A DNA stretch of 64,000 nucleotides from Streptomyces microflavus (GCF_014650075.1 NZ_BMUG01000004.1:496001-560000); one strand, 5' to 3'. Shown: positions 55,046-64,000, numbered from the stretch's first letter. The notes: a model not told the origin generated them from the letters alone. Program-made: numbers and translations.

Positions 55046-55906
55046 GTGCCCGAGCTGCCCGAGGTCGAAGTCGTACGCCGGGGCCTTGAGCGCTGGGTCA
55101 GCGGCCGTACCGTCACCGAGGTCGAGGTCCTGCACCCCCGTGCGGTCCGCCGGCACCTCGCGGGCGGCCCCGACTTCGCCGCCCGGCTGCGCGGGGTCCG
55201 GTTCGGTACGGCGATGCGGCGCGGCAAGTACCTCTGGGTGCCGATCGACGAGGCCGCCTCCTCGCTGCTGGGCCACCTCGGCATGAGCGGACAGCTGCTG
55301 GTGCAGCCCACGGACGCGCCCGACGAGAAGCACCTGCGGATCCGCATGCGGTTCGACGACGCCCTCGGCACCGAGCTGCGCTTCGTCGACCAGCGCACCT
55401 TCGGCGGGCTCTCGCTGCACGACACCACCCCCGACGGGCTGCCCGACACCATCGCGCACATCGCCCGGGACCCGCTCGACCCGCTCTTCGACGACGCCGC
55501 GTTCCACACCGCCCTGCGCCTGCGCCGTACGACGGTCAAGCGCGCGCTCCTGGACCAGTCGCTGATCAGCGGCGTCGGCAACATCTACGCGGACGAGGCG
55601 CTCTGGCGCGCAAAGCTGCACTACGACCGGCCGACCGCGACCCTCACCCGCCCGAAGTCGGCCGAGCTGCTCGGCCATGCCCGGGACGTGATGAACGCGG
55701 CCCTCGCCCAGGGCGGCACCAGCTTCGACAGCCTGTACGTCAACGTGAACGGCGAGTCCGGCTACTTCGACCGCTCGCTCGACGCGTACGGCAGGGAGGG
55801 CGAGCCGTGCCGCCGCTGCGGGACGCCGATGCGCCGCCGCGCCTGGATGAACCGGTCCAGCTACTTCTGCCCGCGCTGTCAGCGGCCGCCGCGCGTGGCG
55901 TCGTAA
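55046..55906 (+). CDS. mutM: Formamidopyrimidine-DNA glycosylase
   Basis: The product has 286 residues starting (M)[14 protein letters not shown], so Pro2 and Glu3 form the catalytic N-terminus. H2TH motif [20 protein letters not shown] and C-terminal zinc finger CRRCGTP...YFCPRCQ are intact. It removes 8-oxoguanine and related lesions. GTG 55046. The 3' end overlaps the convergent HxlR gene by 28 bases. Confidence 0.96.
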   Translation: MPELPEVEVVRRGLERWVSGRTVTEVEVLHPRAVRRHLAGGPDFAARLRGVRFGTAMRRGKYLWVPIDEAASSLLGHLGMSGQLLVQPTDAPDEKHLRIRMRFDDALGTELRFVDQRTFGGLSLHDTTPDGLPDTIAHIARDPLDPLFDDAAFHTALRLRRTTVKRALLDQSLISGVGNIYADEALWRAKLHYDRPTATLTRPKSAELLGHARDVMNAALAQGGTSFDSLYVNVNGESGYFDRSLDAYGREGEPCRRCGTPMRRRAWMNRSSYFCPRCQRPPRVAS

Positions 55907-56265
55907 CGCGTCCGGGCGGCGATTACGTCGTCCATCCGCCCCTCGACGAGATGGATGAGCCCGAGGAGCTGCCCGGCGACCTCGCGGCCGAACGGGGTGA
56001 GCTCGTAATCCACCCGGGGCGGGTTGACCGGCTGCGCCTCCCGCAGGACGAGCCCGTCGCGCTCCAGTGCGTGCAGCGTCTGGGAGAGCATCTTCTCGCT
56101 GACCCCGTCGACCCGGCGGCGCAGCTCGTTGAACCGGAGCCTCTCCTCGTACAGCGCGCCCAGCGTCAGGCTGCCCCAGCGCCCGGTGACATGCTCCAGC
56201 GTGGAGCGCGAGGGGCACTGCCGGGAGAAGACGTCGAAGGCGGAAACGTCCGTATCGCTGGCCAT
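55879..56265 (-). CDS. HxlR-family winged-helix regulator
   Basis: The product has 128 residues: [74 protein letters not shown] is the HxlR winged helix (about 17-100), with the Cys17-type residue often used for redox or electrophile sensing. It probably regulates itself or a nearby oxidoreductase gene; none is adjacent. A 20-bp inverted repeat ends nine bases before its ATG. Confidence 0.92.
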   Translation of the reverse strand: MASDTDVSAFDVFSRQCPSRSTLEHVTGRWGSLTLGALYEERLRFNELRRRVDGVSEKMLSQTLHALERDGLVLREAQPVNPPRVDYELTPFGREVAGQLLGLIHLVEGRMDDVIAARTRYDATRGGR

Positions 56266-56273
56266 GGAAACAG

Positions 56274-56322
56274 CTTACGCCCGCACAGTGCTCACCCCGA
56301 GGGAGCGCTGTGCGGGCGTAAG
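56274..56322. terminator. 20-bp inverted repeat between CAP-protein gene and HxlR gene
   Basis: Arms 56274-56293 and 56303-56322 pair with a single G-T mismatch around a 9-base loop. It lies downstream of the CAP-domain gene (terminator position) and just upstream of the HxlR start (operator or leader position). Confidence 0.65.
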
Positions 56323-56350
56323 TGGTCGGGCCTCTACGGGCGTCTACGGA

Positions 56351-57319
56351 TCAGAAGCCGAAGTTCTGGGTCCACCACGGGCCGCCGGAGCCCTCGTGGA
56401 CGCCGATGCCGATGGTCTTGTAGTCACAGTTGAGAATGTTCGCCCGGTGGCCTTCGCTGTTCATCCAGCCGTCCATCACGGCCTGGGCGTCGGCCTGGCC
56501 GCGGGCGATGTTCTCCGCGGCGAGCCCCTGCACCCCGGCCTGGGCGGCACGGTCCCAGGGGGTGTCGCCGTCCGGGTCGGTGTGGTCGAAGAAGCCGCGG
56601 GCCGCCATGTCCTCGCTGAAGTTCTGGGCCAGCGAGGTGAGCGGGGCGCTGGTGGTCAGCGGGGAGCAGCCGACCTTCGAGCGCTCCTGGTTCACCAGGG
56701 CCAGCACCTCGGCGCGGGCCGAGGTGTCGGACGGCGAGGGGGCCGGCTTCTTGGTGGGCGGCGGGGCGACGGTCTTCTTCGGCGGTGCCGGGGTCCTGCT
56801 CGCCGGGGCGGTGCTCTTCTTCGGGGCGGTGGCGGGCGCCTTCGACTCCTTGGACGGCGTAGCAGCCGGCTTCTTGGAGGGGGTGGCGGAGGGCGCGGCC
56901 GACTTCGACGGAGTCTTCGAGGCGCTGCCGGAAGGCGACTTCGACGCGGGCGTGGACGGCGACTTCGAGGGCGTCTTCGAAGGGGCCCCGGGGCGCTCGC
57001 TGCCCCGGCTGGCGGGGGAGGAAGAACGGTCGGCCGGGGCGCTGGAGCCGCCCTGCTGGGTCAGCAGGTCGGGGGCGCCGCCGGTGCGCACCTGGTCGGC
57101 CGCGGAGCTGCCGCCCGAGGTGTAGGTGTCGCCGCCGGGAAGCAGACCCGAGGCGACGGCGACAGCGCCGACCGCCATCGCGGCCGAGGCGCCGAGAAGC
57201 CCGGTGCGCACGGGTACCGCGGACTTCTTCTTCCGGCGCGTGCCCCGGTGCCGCGAGGAGGCTCCGGCCGCGGGTTCTTCAGCGGCGGGGCCTGCGGCGG
57301 ATCGTCGGTGGCGTCCCAT
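56351..57319 (-). CDS. Membrane-anchored or secreted CAP (SCP/PR1) domain protein
   Basis: The product has 322 residues: a short basic N-terminus, one hydrophobic segment (about 40-62), a long Ser/Pro/Lys/Thr linker (about 75-190) with repeated KTPSKSP and KKSTAPA, then a CAP domain (about 200-322) with VNQERSKVGCSPLT, FFDHTDPDGDTPWDR, AAENIARGQ and GHRANILNCDYKTIGIGV. The CAP cavity residues are present. Function in bacteria is poorly defined; extracellular and stress- or envelope-related roles are typical. Confidence 0.9.
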   Translation of the reverse strand: MGRHRRSAAGPAAEEPAAGASSRHRGTRRKKKSAVPVRTGLLGASAAMAVGAVAVASGLLPGGDTYTSGGSSAADQVRTGGAPDLLTQQGGSSAPADRSSSPASRGSERPGAPSKTPSKSPSTPASKSPSGSASKTPSKSAAPSATPSKKPAATPSKESKAPATAPKKSTAPASRTPAPPKKTVAPPPTKKPAPSPSDTSARAEVLALVNQERSKVGCSPLTTSAPLTSLAQNFSEDMAARGFFDHTDPDGDTPWDRAAQAGVQGLAAENIARGQADAQAVMDGWMNSEGHRANILNCDYKTIGIGVHEGSGGPWWTQNFGF

Positions 57320-57488
57320 GCGCTGTGCCTTCCTGATGCTCCGGACGTCGCAGCGACGTCACCCGATTACCGGTCGATCTTCATCCCGATACTCACCCGA
57401 TCGAGTGAGGCTATTGCGACGGGACTGTACGCCATGGCTCAAAGGGGCTGCCGTGCTCTTGGAGCAATTGGCCGGTTAGCGTTCGGGC

Positions 57489-57770
57489 ATGAACGTAGAT
57501 GCACGCCTGGTCGTCTGGGTACGCGGCCGAGTACAGCAAGTAGGGTTCCGCTGGTTCACCAGGGAAAATGCTTTGGAGATCGGCGGACTCGTGGGCTTTG
57601 CACTCAATCTCGACGACGGCCGGGTGCAGGTGGTCGCCGAGGGATCACGTGACAATTGCCACCGTCTGCTGGATTGGCTGCGCTCCGACGACACACCCGG
57701 GCGCGTGGACGGAGTCACTGAGATCTGGGACACCCCGCGCGGCGGTTACGAGGGATTCGCCATCCGCTGA
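57489..57770 (+). CDS. acyP: Acylphosphatase
   Basis: The product has 93 residues. [18 protein letters not shown] supplies the phosphate-binding loop and catalytic Arg, and [17 protein letters not shown] the family's Asn region; the C-terminus GGYEGFAIR is typical. It hydrolyses acyl phosphates. Single gene upstream of the smc region, the same neighbourhood as in other streptomycetes. Confidence 0.94.
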   Translation: MNVDARLVVWVRGRVQQVGFRWFTRENALEIGGLVGFALNLDDGRVQVVAEGSRDNCHRLLDWLRSDDTPGRVDGVTEIWDTPRGGYEGFAIR

Positions 57771-58209
57771 TACGGGCCCCCGCCGACGCCCCGGATCCGC
57801 TCGGTGAACGCGGCGCGGCGAAGGGTCACGGGCCGGCCCGCCGGACCCCCCGCACCCGAAATGACCTGCGAAAGGACCGCGCGGCGGACGATGGTTGCCA
57901 GATGCGGAATGTCGTGCAAGGCTGCGGCATTGACGAAGATCTCCACCCCCGTCGGGGTCCCGCAGGAGAGTCGCGCCGCATGATCGTCCGGCCGCGCGCC
58001 CCCGGGACACCTGGCTCCACAGGGTGTGATCGTGTTGACCGTCAAACTTTTTGGTGAGACGCTGAAAACCCCGCGCACCTTAGCTGTTCGGTAGAGCTGA
58101 TATGCAGCAGAACCGCAGTGGTGACAGAGCCCTGCCGAGCACCGCGGGTGCGATCCCCTGACGACCCACACCGCATCGGTCGGTCACTCATTGTGGAGGA
58201 CCATCCATC
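57771..58209. other. Intergenic region between acyP and small coiled-coil gene
   Basis: 439 bases with no credible gene. A minus-strand open frame of about 140 codons (57746-58171) overlaps acyP and has shadow-like composition. The AT-richer stretch near 58030-58110 probably holds the promoter of the 70-residue gene. Confidence 0.6.
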
Positions 58210-58422
58210 ATGGCAAAGGCGCTTCTCGGTTACGTCGGCGGTTCCGACCCGCGACTCCTCGCCGAGATGCGACGGCTCCAGCAGCGCGTCCAGGACCTGG
58301 AATCCGAGCTCAACCGGATCCAGGACGAGAACGACGCGCTCAACGCCGCCGCTCAGCACCAGGACTCGTTGCTCGACAGCATCGACATCGACGTACCCCA
58401 GGGCGAGCCTGCACTGACCTGA
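58210..58422 (+). CDS. Small coiled-coil protein of unknown function
   Basis: The product has 70 residues: MAKALLGYVGGSDPRLLAEMRRL, then a heptad-like coiled coil to about residue 60 (RVQDLESELNRIQDENDALNAAA) and an acidic tail. Excellent GGAGG ribosome site. It resembles short actinobacterial coiled-coil proteins but I cannot name a family. It is upstream of smc, separated by a terminator. Confidence 0.8.
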   Translation: MAKALLGYVGGSDPRLLAEMRRLQQRVQDLESELNRIQDENDALNAAAQHQDSLLDSIDIDVPQGEPALT

Positions 58423-58445
58423 CCGGTGGCCCTCGCGGGCCGGTC
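58421..58445 (+). terminator. Hairpin after small coiled-coil gene
   Basis: Inner 5-bp stem GGCCC/GGGCC around a TCGC loop, with outer ACCGG/CCGGT pairing after a bulge, immediately at the stop codon. Confidence 0.5.
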
Positions 58446-58774
58446 GGGCTGTCCATGCTCAGCAGCCTAGAAACAACATCTCTCCATCGCTGATCCGTCC
58501 TGTGTCACGGATCGCCGTCCCCGGACGACCGGGTCCCTGACCGACAGGGCCGCCCTGTCCCCGGATCACCGGCAACGCATCGTCCGGTTGCCGAGGCGAT
58601 GCGCCGTGCAGGACCGCACCAAAGATCTATGCACCAAGATCTACAGGGACGCTTCGGCGTCCCTTTTTTCTTTGTCCGGACCCCCCGGCCCCCGCCGTGC
58701 CGCCCTCGCTTACCGTCTGATGTGCCCTGCACCTTCATCACCGAAACCGAGAGGGAAAGGTAGAGTCCGGCGGC
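58423..58774. other. Intergenic region upstream of smc, possible small RNA locus
   Basis: 352 bases without a protein gene. It is bounded by the hairpin at 58421-58445 and contains the T-tailed terminator at 58645-58670, preceded by two copies of AAGATCTA (58622-58641 region). Because no coding sequence lies in the 220 bases before that terminator, a small RNA is possible. Confidence 0.45.
58645..58670 (+). terminator. Classical intrinsic terminator upstream of smc
   Basis: GGGACGC-TTCG-GCGTCCC stem (58646-58652 with 58657-58663) followed by six T residues. Textbook form and rare in this GC-rich window. Confidence 0.93.
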
Positions 58775-61700
58775 GTGCACCTCAAGGCCCTGACCCTGCG
58801 TGGTTTCAAATCGTTCGCGTCCGCCACCACCCTGCGGTTCGAACCGGGGATCACCTGTGTCGTAGGACCCAATGGTTCGGGAAAGTCCAATGTGGTGGAC
58901 GCCCTCTCCTGGGTCATGGGCGAACAGGGAGCCAAATCCCTGCGCGGCGGCAAGATGGAAGACGTGATCTTCGCCGGGACGACCGGGCGGCCTCCGCTCG
59001 GCCGCGCCGAAGTGTCGCTGACCATCGACAATTCCGATGGCGCATTGCCCATCGAGTACGCCGAAGTGACGATCACTCGGATCATGTTCCGCAATGGCGG
59101 CAGTGAATACCAGATCAATGGCGACACCTGCCGGCTGCTGGACATCCAGGAACTCCTCTCCGATTCCGGTATCGGCCGCGAGATGCACGTCATCGTCGGC
59201 CAGGGCCAGTTGGACTCCGTCCTGCACGCCGACCCGATGGGCCGCCGGGCCTTCATCGAGGAGGCCGCCGGCGTCCTCAAGCACCGCAAGCGGAAGGAGA
59301 AGGCGCTCCGGAAGCTGGACGCGATGGGCGCCAATCTGGCCCGCGTCCAGGACCTCACCGACGAGCTGCGCCGCCAGCTCAAGCCGCTCGGCAGGCAGGC
59401 CGCCGTCGCCCGCCGGGCCGCCGTCATCCAGGCCGATCTGCGCGACGCCCGGCTCCGGCTCCTCGCGGACGACCTCACAACCCTGCGCGACGCGCTGCGC
59501 GACGAGATCGCCGACGAGGCCGAGCTGAAGAAGCGGAAGGACGCGGCCGAGGCCGATCTGAAGGCGGCACTCGCCCGGGAGGCCGAGCTGGAGGGCGAGG
59601 TGCGCCGGCTCGCGCCCCGGCTCCAGCGGGCCCAGCAGACCTGGTACGAGCTGTCGCAGCTCGCCGAGCGGGTACGCGGCACGATCTCGCTGGCCGACGC
59701 CCGGGTCAGGAGCGCCGGCGAAGCCCCCGCCGAGGAGCGCCGGGGCCGCGACCCGGAGGACCTGGAGCGCGAGGCGGCCCGGATCCGCGAGCAGGAGGCG
59801 GAGCTGACGGCGGCCCTGGAGGCGGCCGAACACGCACTGGAGGACACCGTCGCCCACCGCGCCGACCTGGAGCGCGAGCTGGCCGCCGAGGAGCGCAGGC
59901 TCAAGGACGCCGCCCGCGCCATCGCGGACCGGCGCGAGGGGCTGGCCCGGCTGAACGGCCAGGTCAACGCGGCCCGCAGCCGGGCCGGTTCGGCGCAGGC
60001 CGAGATCGACCGGCTGGCCGCGTCCCGCGACGAGGCACAGGAGCGGGCGCACGCCGCCCAGGAGGAGTACGAGCAGCTCAGGGCCGAGGTCGAAGGCCTC
60101 GACGCGGACGACGAGGAGCTGACCGCCCGCCACGAGGAGGCCAAGCAGGCACTCGCCGGGGCCCAGGCCGCCCACAGCGCCGCCCGCGAGGAGGCGACGG
60201 CCGCCGAGCGCAGGCGGGCGGCGGTCGCGGCCCGGCACGAGGCGCTGGCCCTGGGGCTGCGCCGCAAGGACGGTACGGGGGCGCTGCTCGGCGCCCGGGA
60301 CCGGCTGGCCGGACTCCTCGGCCCCGCCGCCGAACTGCTCACCGTCGAGCCCGGTTACGAGGTCCCGGTCGCGGCCGCCCTCGGCACGGCGGCGGACGCG
60401 GTGGCCGTCGCGGACCCGGCCACGGCGGCCGACGCGATCCGGCTGCTGCGCGAACGGGACGCGGGGCGCGCGACGATGCTGCTGGGCGCGGTGGCCGGCG
60501 ACGCTCCGGAGGCCCGGCCCCATCACGTACCGGAGCAGTCCGGTGAGCACGTACGCGTACAGGGGGAGGCGCGCGGGACCGGTCCGGCGCACCCCGGCGC
60601 CCCTGCCGTCTCCGCCGGAGCGTCCGGCACGACCGCCTCCGCATCCGGCACGGCCACCTCCGCCGGCGTGCCCGCCGCCCCTGGCCGGCTGCCCGCGCAG
60701 GCCGGTGCTCACGGCAGCACGGAATCCGCGCCCGGCGCGCAGCCCGCGCCTGCCGCACAGCCCACACCCGCCGCGCCTGCCGCACAGCCCACACCCGCCG
60801 CGCCTGCCGCACAGCCCACACCCGCCGCGCCCGCCGCCCCGGACGCCGTCGCTCTGCCGCACGGCCGTGCCGAGACCGCCACCGCCCTCACCGCGCCCGC
60901 CGTCTCCGACCTCGTGCGCGGGCCCGCCGCCCTGATGACCGCCGTCCACCGCCTCGTACAGCACATGGTGGTCGTCGGGACGCTGGAGGAAGCCGAGGAG
61001 CTGATCGCCGCGCACCCGGAGCTGACCGCGGTGACCGGTGAAGGGGACGTGCTCTCCGCCCACTTCGCGCACGGTGGTTCCGCCGGGGCGCCCAGTCTCC
61101 TGGAGGTGCAGGCCTCCGTGGACGAGGCCGCCGCCGAGCTGGCCGACCTCGCCGTGCGGTGCGAGGAGCTGGCGCAGGCCCAGCGGCTGGCGGGGGAGCG
61201 GCGCACGGAGGGGGCGGCGCTCGTCGAGGAGCTGGGGGAGCGGCGGCGGGCGGCCGAGCGGGAGAAGTCGGGCGTCGCCCAGCAGCTCGGCCGGCTCTCC
61301 GGGCAGGCCCGGGCCGCGGCGGGCGAGGCCGAGCGGATGACTGCCTCAGCCGCCCGCGCCCAGGAGGCCCTGGAGCGGGCGGTGGAGGAGGCCGAGGAGC
61401 TGGCCGAACGGCTGCTGGTCGCCGAGGAGGCGCCGGTGGAGGAGGAGCCCGACACCTCCGTACGGGACCGGCTCGCCGCCGACGGGGCCAACGCCCGCCA
61501 GACCGAGATGGAGGCCCGGCTCCAGGCCCGTACCCACGAGGAACGGGTGAAGTCGCTGGCCGGGCGCGCCGACGGGCTCGACCGGGCCGCCCGCACCGAA
61601 CGGGAGGCGCGCGCCCGCGCCGAACAGCGCCGGGCCCGGCTGCGGCACGAGGCCGAGGTGGCCTCCGCCGTCGCGTCGGGCGCCCGTCAGCTGCTGGCGC

Positions 61701-62692
61701 ACGTGGAGGTGTCCCTCGTACGGGCGGACCAGGAGCGGACCTCGGCGGAGGCCGCCAAGGGCGAGCGGGAACGCGAGCTGGCCGTCGAGCGGGGCCGGGG
61801 CCGCGACCTCAAGGGGGAGCTGGACAAGCTCACCGACTCCGTCCACCGGGGCGAGGTGCTGGGCGCCGAGAAGCGGCTGCGCATCGAGCAGCTGGAGACC
61901 AAGGCCCTGGAGGAGCTCGGCGTGGAGCCCGCCGGGCTGATCGCCGAGTACGGCCCCGACCAGCTCGTACCGCCGTCGCCCGCGGCGGAGGGCGAGGAGC
62001 TGTCGGAGGACCCGGAGCATCCCCGTAACCGGCCGAAGGCCTTTGTGCGGGCGGAACAGGAGAAGCGGCTGCGGTCGGCCGAACGGGCGTACCAGCAACT
62101 CGGGAAGGTGAATCCGCTCGCCCTGGAGGAGTTCTCGGCGCTGGAGGAACGGCACAAGTTCCTCTCCGAGCAGCTTGAAGACCTGAAGCGGACCCGGGCC
62201 GATCTGCTCCAGGTGATCAAGGAGGTCGACGAGCGGGTCGAGCAGGTGTTCACGGAGGCGTACCGGGACACCGCCCGCGAGTTCGAGGGCGTCTTCTCCC
62301 GGCTCTTCCCCGGCGGCGAGGGGCGGCTGATCCTGACCGACCCGGACAACATGCTGGCCACCGGAGTGGACGTGGAGGCGCGTCCTCCGGGCAAGAAGGT
62401 GAAGCGTCTCTCCCTGCTCTCGGGCGGTGAGCGGTCCCTGACGGCCGTGGCGTTGCTGGTCGCCATCTTCAAGGCCCGGCCCAGTCCCTTCTACGTCATG
62501 GACGAGGTCGAGGCCGCGCTCGACGACACCAATCTGCAGCGGCTGATCCGGATCATGGAGGAGCTCCAGGAGAGTTCCCAGCTGATCGTCATCACCCACC
62601 AGAAGCGGACGATGGAGGTCGCCGACGCGCTGTACGGCGTCTCCATGCAGGGTGACGGTGTGTCGAAGGTGATCAGTCAGAGGCTTCGCTGA
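58775..62692 (+). CDS. smc: Chromosome segregation ATPase SMC, with extended hinge
   Basis: The product has 1305 residues. Walker A is GPNGSGKS (31-38), the ABC signature LSGGERSL starts at about 1215, and Walker B is FYVMDEVEAALDD with Asp1243. Long coiled coils flank a hinge (about 510-770). With ScpA/ScpB (elsewhere) it compacts and segregates chromosomes. It is longer than the usual about 1180 residues because the hinge carries an Ala/Pro/Thr-rich insert near residues 575-705, including three 27-bp tandem repeats. GTG start gives VHLKALTLRGFKSFA, as in the family. Confidence 0.97.
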   Translation: MHLKALTLRGFKSFASATTLRFEPGITCVVGPNGSGKSNVVDALSWVMGEQGAKSLRGGKMEDVIFAGTTGRPPLGRAEVSLTIDNSDGALPIEYAEVTITRIMFRNGGSEYQINGDTCRLLDIQELLSDSGIGREMHVIVGQGQLDSVLHADPMGRRAFIEEAAGVLKHRKRKEKALRKLDAMGANLARVQDLTDELRRQLKPLGRQAAVARRAAVIQADLRDARLRLLADDLTTLRDALRDEIADEAELKKRKDAAEADLKAALAREAELEGEVRRLAPRLQRAQQTWYELSQLAERVRGTISLADARVRSAGEAPAEERRGRDPEDLEREAARIREQEAELTAALEAAEHALEDTVAHRADLERELAAEERRLKDAARAIADRREGLARLNGQVNAARSRAGSAQAEIDRLAASRDEAQERAHAAQEEYEQLRAEVEGLDADDEELTARHEEAKQALAGAQAAHSAAREEATAAERRRAAVAARHEALALGLRRKDGTGALLGARDRLAGLLGPAAELLTVEPGYEVPVAAALGTAADAVAVADPATAADAIRLLRERDAGRATMLLGAVAGDAPEARPHHVPEQSGEHVRVQGEARGTGPAHPGAPAVSAGASGTTASASGTATSAGVPAAPGRLPAQAGAHGSTESAPGAQPAPAAQPTPAAPAAQPTPAAPAAQPTPAAPAAPDAVALPHGRAETATALTAPAVSDLVRGPAALMTAVHRLVQHMVVVGTLEEAEELIAAHPELTAVTGEGDVLSAHFAHGGSAGAPSLLEVQASVDEAAAELADLAVRCEELAQAQRLAGERRTEGAALVEELGERRRAAEREKSGVAQQLGRLSGQARAAAGEAERMTASAARAQEALERAVEEAEELAERLLVAEEAPVEEEPDTSVRDRLAADGANARQTEMEARLQARTHEERVKSLAGRADGLDRAARTEREARARAEQRRARLRHEAEVASAVASGARQLLAHVEVSLVRADQERTSAEAAKGERERELAVERGRGRDLKGELDKLTDSVHRGEVLGAEKRLRIEQLETKALEELGVEPAGLIAEYGPDQLVPPSPAAEGEELSEDPEHPRNRPKAFVRAEQEKRLRSAERAYQQLGKVNPLALEEFSALEERHKFLSEQLEDLKRTRADLLQVIKEVDERVEQVFTEAYRDTAREFEGVFSRLFPGGEGRLILTDPDNMLATGVDVEARPPGKKVKRLSLLSGGERSLTAVALLVAIFKARPSPFYVMDEVEAALDDTNLQRLIRIMEELQESSQLIVITHQKRTMEVADALYGVSMQGDGVSKVISQRLR
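60752..60832 (+). repeat. Three tandem 27-bp repeats inside smc
   Basis: Units 60752-60778, 60779-60805 and 60806-60832 are identical except for the last base of unit three. Each encodes AAQPTPAAP (residues 660-686). They lie in the disordered insert of the SMC hinge and are likely length-variable between strains. Confidence 0.95.
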
Positions 62693-62919
62693 CCCGATCG
62701 GCCCATCCGCCGACTTTTTACCGAATCATCAGAAGTTCGACGCACCTTCTGTGCGGACCTGGGTACACGCTGCTCCGGCCCACTGTTTGACTTCGTTTCT
62801 TGAACGCATAACCTCTGCAAAGTTGATTTCGCCTTCAAGTGGTGGCGGGCCGGATGTTGTGCCCCACTGGGAAGGCTCACCCCCCACGTCTGACTTGCGG
62901 CCAGGCATCAGGAGTTCAT

Positions 62920-64000
62920 GTGACCAGCGCAGCGAACGGACCGGAGTCCGGAGCCCGAGCGGCCCATCCGGACCACCTCGGCCATGTCATCTTCATCACG
63001 GCAGCCGCGGCGATGGGCGGCTTCCTCTTCGGTTACGACAGTTCCGTCATCAACGGGGCCGTCGAAGCGATCCGCGACCGGTACGACATCGGCTCCGGAA
63101 CGCTTGCCCAGGTCATCGCCATCGCGCTGATCGGCTGTGCGATCGGCGCAGCCACCGCAGGCCGGATCGCGGACCGGATCGGCCGTATCCGCTGCATGCA
63201 GATCGCCTCGGTGCTCTTCACCGCCAGCGCCATCGGCTCCGCGCTGCCGTTCGCGCTCTGGGACCTGGCGATCTGGCGCGTCATCGGCGGCTTCGCCATC
63301 GGCATGGCCTCCGTGATCGGCCCGGCCTATATCGCCGAGGTCTCCCCGCCCGCCTACCGCGGCCGGCTCGGCTCCTTCCAGCAGGCCGCGATCGTCATCG
63401 GCATCGCCATCTCCCAGCTGGTCAACTACACCCTGCTCCAGATCGCCGACGGCGATCAGCGCGGCAAGATCCTGGGCCTGGAGGCCTGGCAGTGGATGCT
63501 CGGCGTGATGGTCGTCCCGGCCATCCTGTACGGGCTCCTCTCCTTCGCGATCCCCGAGTCCCCGCGCTTCCTCATCTCGGTCGGCAAGAAGGCCCAGGCC
63601 CGCAAGATCCTCGAAGAGGTCGAGGGCGACAAGATCGACCTCGACGCCCGCGTGACGGAGATCGAGACCGCCATGCACCGTGAGCACAAGTCCTCCTTCA
63701 AGGACCTGCTCGGCAACCGCTTCTTCTTCCTGCCCATCGTCTGGGTCGGCATCGGGCTGTCGATGTTCCAGCAGCTCGTCGGCATCAACGTCGCGTTCTA
63801 CTACTCGGCGACGCTGTGGCAGTCCGTCGGCATCGACCCGACCGACTCGTTCTTCTACTCGTTCACCACCTCGATCATCAACATCATCGGCACGGTGATC
63901 GCGATGGTGCTGGTGGACCGGGTGGGCCGCAGGCCGCTCGCTCTCGTCGGCTCCGTCGGTATGGCGATCGCGCTCGCTTTCGAGGCATGGGCCTTCTCCG
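62920..64000 (+). CDS. glcP: MFS sugar transporter, probable glucose permease (3' end outside window)
   Basis: 360 codons are visible, open to the window end. Sugar-porter signatures: GGFLFGYDSSVINGA in helix 1, GRIADRIGR after helix 2, GPAYIAEVSPPAYRGRLGSFQQ, PESPRFLISVGK, FQQLVGINVAFYY and DRVGRRPLAL. Position right after smc and sequence type match S. coelicolor GlcP1 (SCO5578), the main glucose/proton symporter needed for glucose-kinase-dependent carbon control, from memory. GTG 62920 is the start with GGAG five bases upstream; the overlapping ATG at 62918 is followed by a stop. Confidence 0.88.
   Translation, partial: MTSAANGPESGARAAHPDHLGHVIFITAAAAMGGFLFGYDSSVINGAVEAIRDRYDIGSGTLAQVIAIALIGCAIGAATAGRIADRIGRIRCMQIASVLFTASAIGSALPFALWDLAIWRVIGGFAIGMASVIGPAYIAEVSPPAYRGRLGSFQQAAIVIGIAISQLVNYTLLQIADGDQRGKILGLEAWQWMLGVMVVPAILYGLLSFAIPESPRFLISVGKKAQARKILEEVEGDKIDLDARVTEIETAMHREHKSSFKDLLGNRFFFLPIVWVGIGLSMFQQLVGINVAFYYSATLWQSVGIDPTDSFFYSFTTSIINIIGTVIAMVLVDRVGRRPLALVGSVGMAIALAFEAWAFS

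Noticed and set aside
57746..58171. 141-codon minus-strand frame in the acyP-to-coiled-coil gap
   Set aside because: It overlaps acyP, lacks a ribosome site and has no recognisable motif; composition matches shadow frames.
58505..61072. Very long minus-strand open frame across smc
   Set aside because: It is antisense to unmistakable SMC motifs; composition is dominated by Gly/Arg/Leu from GC-bias and no family is seen.
1..64000. Insertion sequences, transposases, phage integrases or attachment sites
   Set aside because: None found; the accessory first 18 kb carries no visible mobility genes, and the tRNA array has no partial duplicate nearby that would indicate an att site.

Overview
The window is 64 kb of chromosome from a high-GC actinomycete, almost certainly a Streptomyces. 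The signs are very high GC with strong GC3 bias, many GTG starts, two conservons (roadblock/GTPase signalling operons), a lysine/alanine-tailed HU protein (HupS), a three-subunit-type acyl-CoA carboxylase with a tiny epsilon subunit, and DmdR/IdeR-type iron boxes. From about 18.2 kb to the right edge the gene order matches, as far as I recall, the S. coelicolor core block running from accB (SCO5535) to the glucose permease (SCO5578). The first 18 kb look like strain-variable accessory DNA beside that block.

Accessory part (1-18 kb). The 3' end of a secreted RHS/YD-repeat protein with a glycine hinge and a variable C-terminal tip is followed by a small lipoprotein that could be its immunity partner. 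Next comes an iron-siderophore uptake operon (two FecCD permeases, an ATPase and a binding lipoprotein) with iron boxes, and a divergent FMN flavoprotein. After it lie a YceI protein, two small secreted cell-wall-type proteins, and a divergent pair of secreted glycoside hydrolases: a GH64 beta-1,3-glucanase and a very large GH101 endo-alpha-N-acetylgalactosaminidase. A perfect LacI-family operator palindrome lies between the two hydrolases.

Signalling part (18-31.5 kb). After accB-accE, two complete conservons lie in tandem on the minus strand. Each has sensor-kinase-like CvnA, roadblock CvnB, DUF742 CvnC and GTPase CvnD. Their GTPase genes share a 188-bp stretch without a single difference, which suggests gene conversion. 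A 60-residue peptide gene with a duplicated ANPRRTxL motif diverges from the second conservon.

Housekeeping part (31.6-64 kb). The order is FAH-family hydrolase, gltX, HAD hydrolase, five tRNAs (three Glu, two Gln, all expected substrates of a non-discriminating GluRS), ndgR divergent from leuCD, hupS, cofC, an acyltransferase with gpsA and ddl, a stand-alone AsnC ligand domain, thiL, thiD, rpmB and a FakA/DAK2-like protein. Then follow recG, rsmD, coaD, a coiled-coil division-type protein, DUF177, rpmF, rnc and mutM. The window ends with an HxlR regulator, a CAP-domain protein, acylphosphatase, a small coiled-coil protein, smc and the first 360 codons of a sugar permease (glcP). Most transcription units end in strong GC-rich hairpins. 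Only a few have a T-tract, and the best of these lies just upstream of smc with no gene directly before it.
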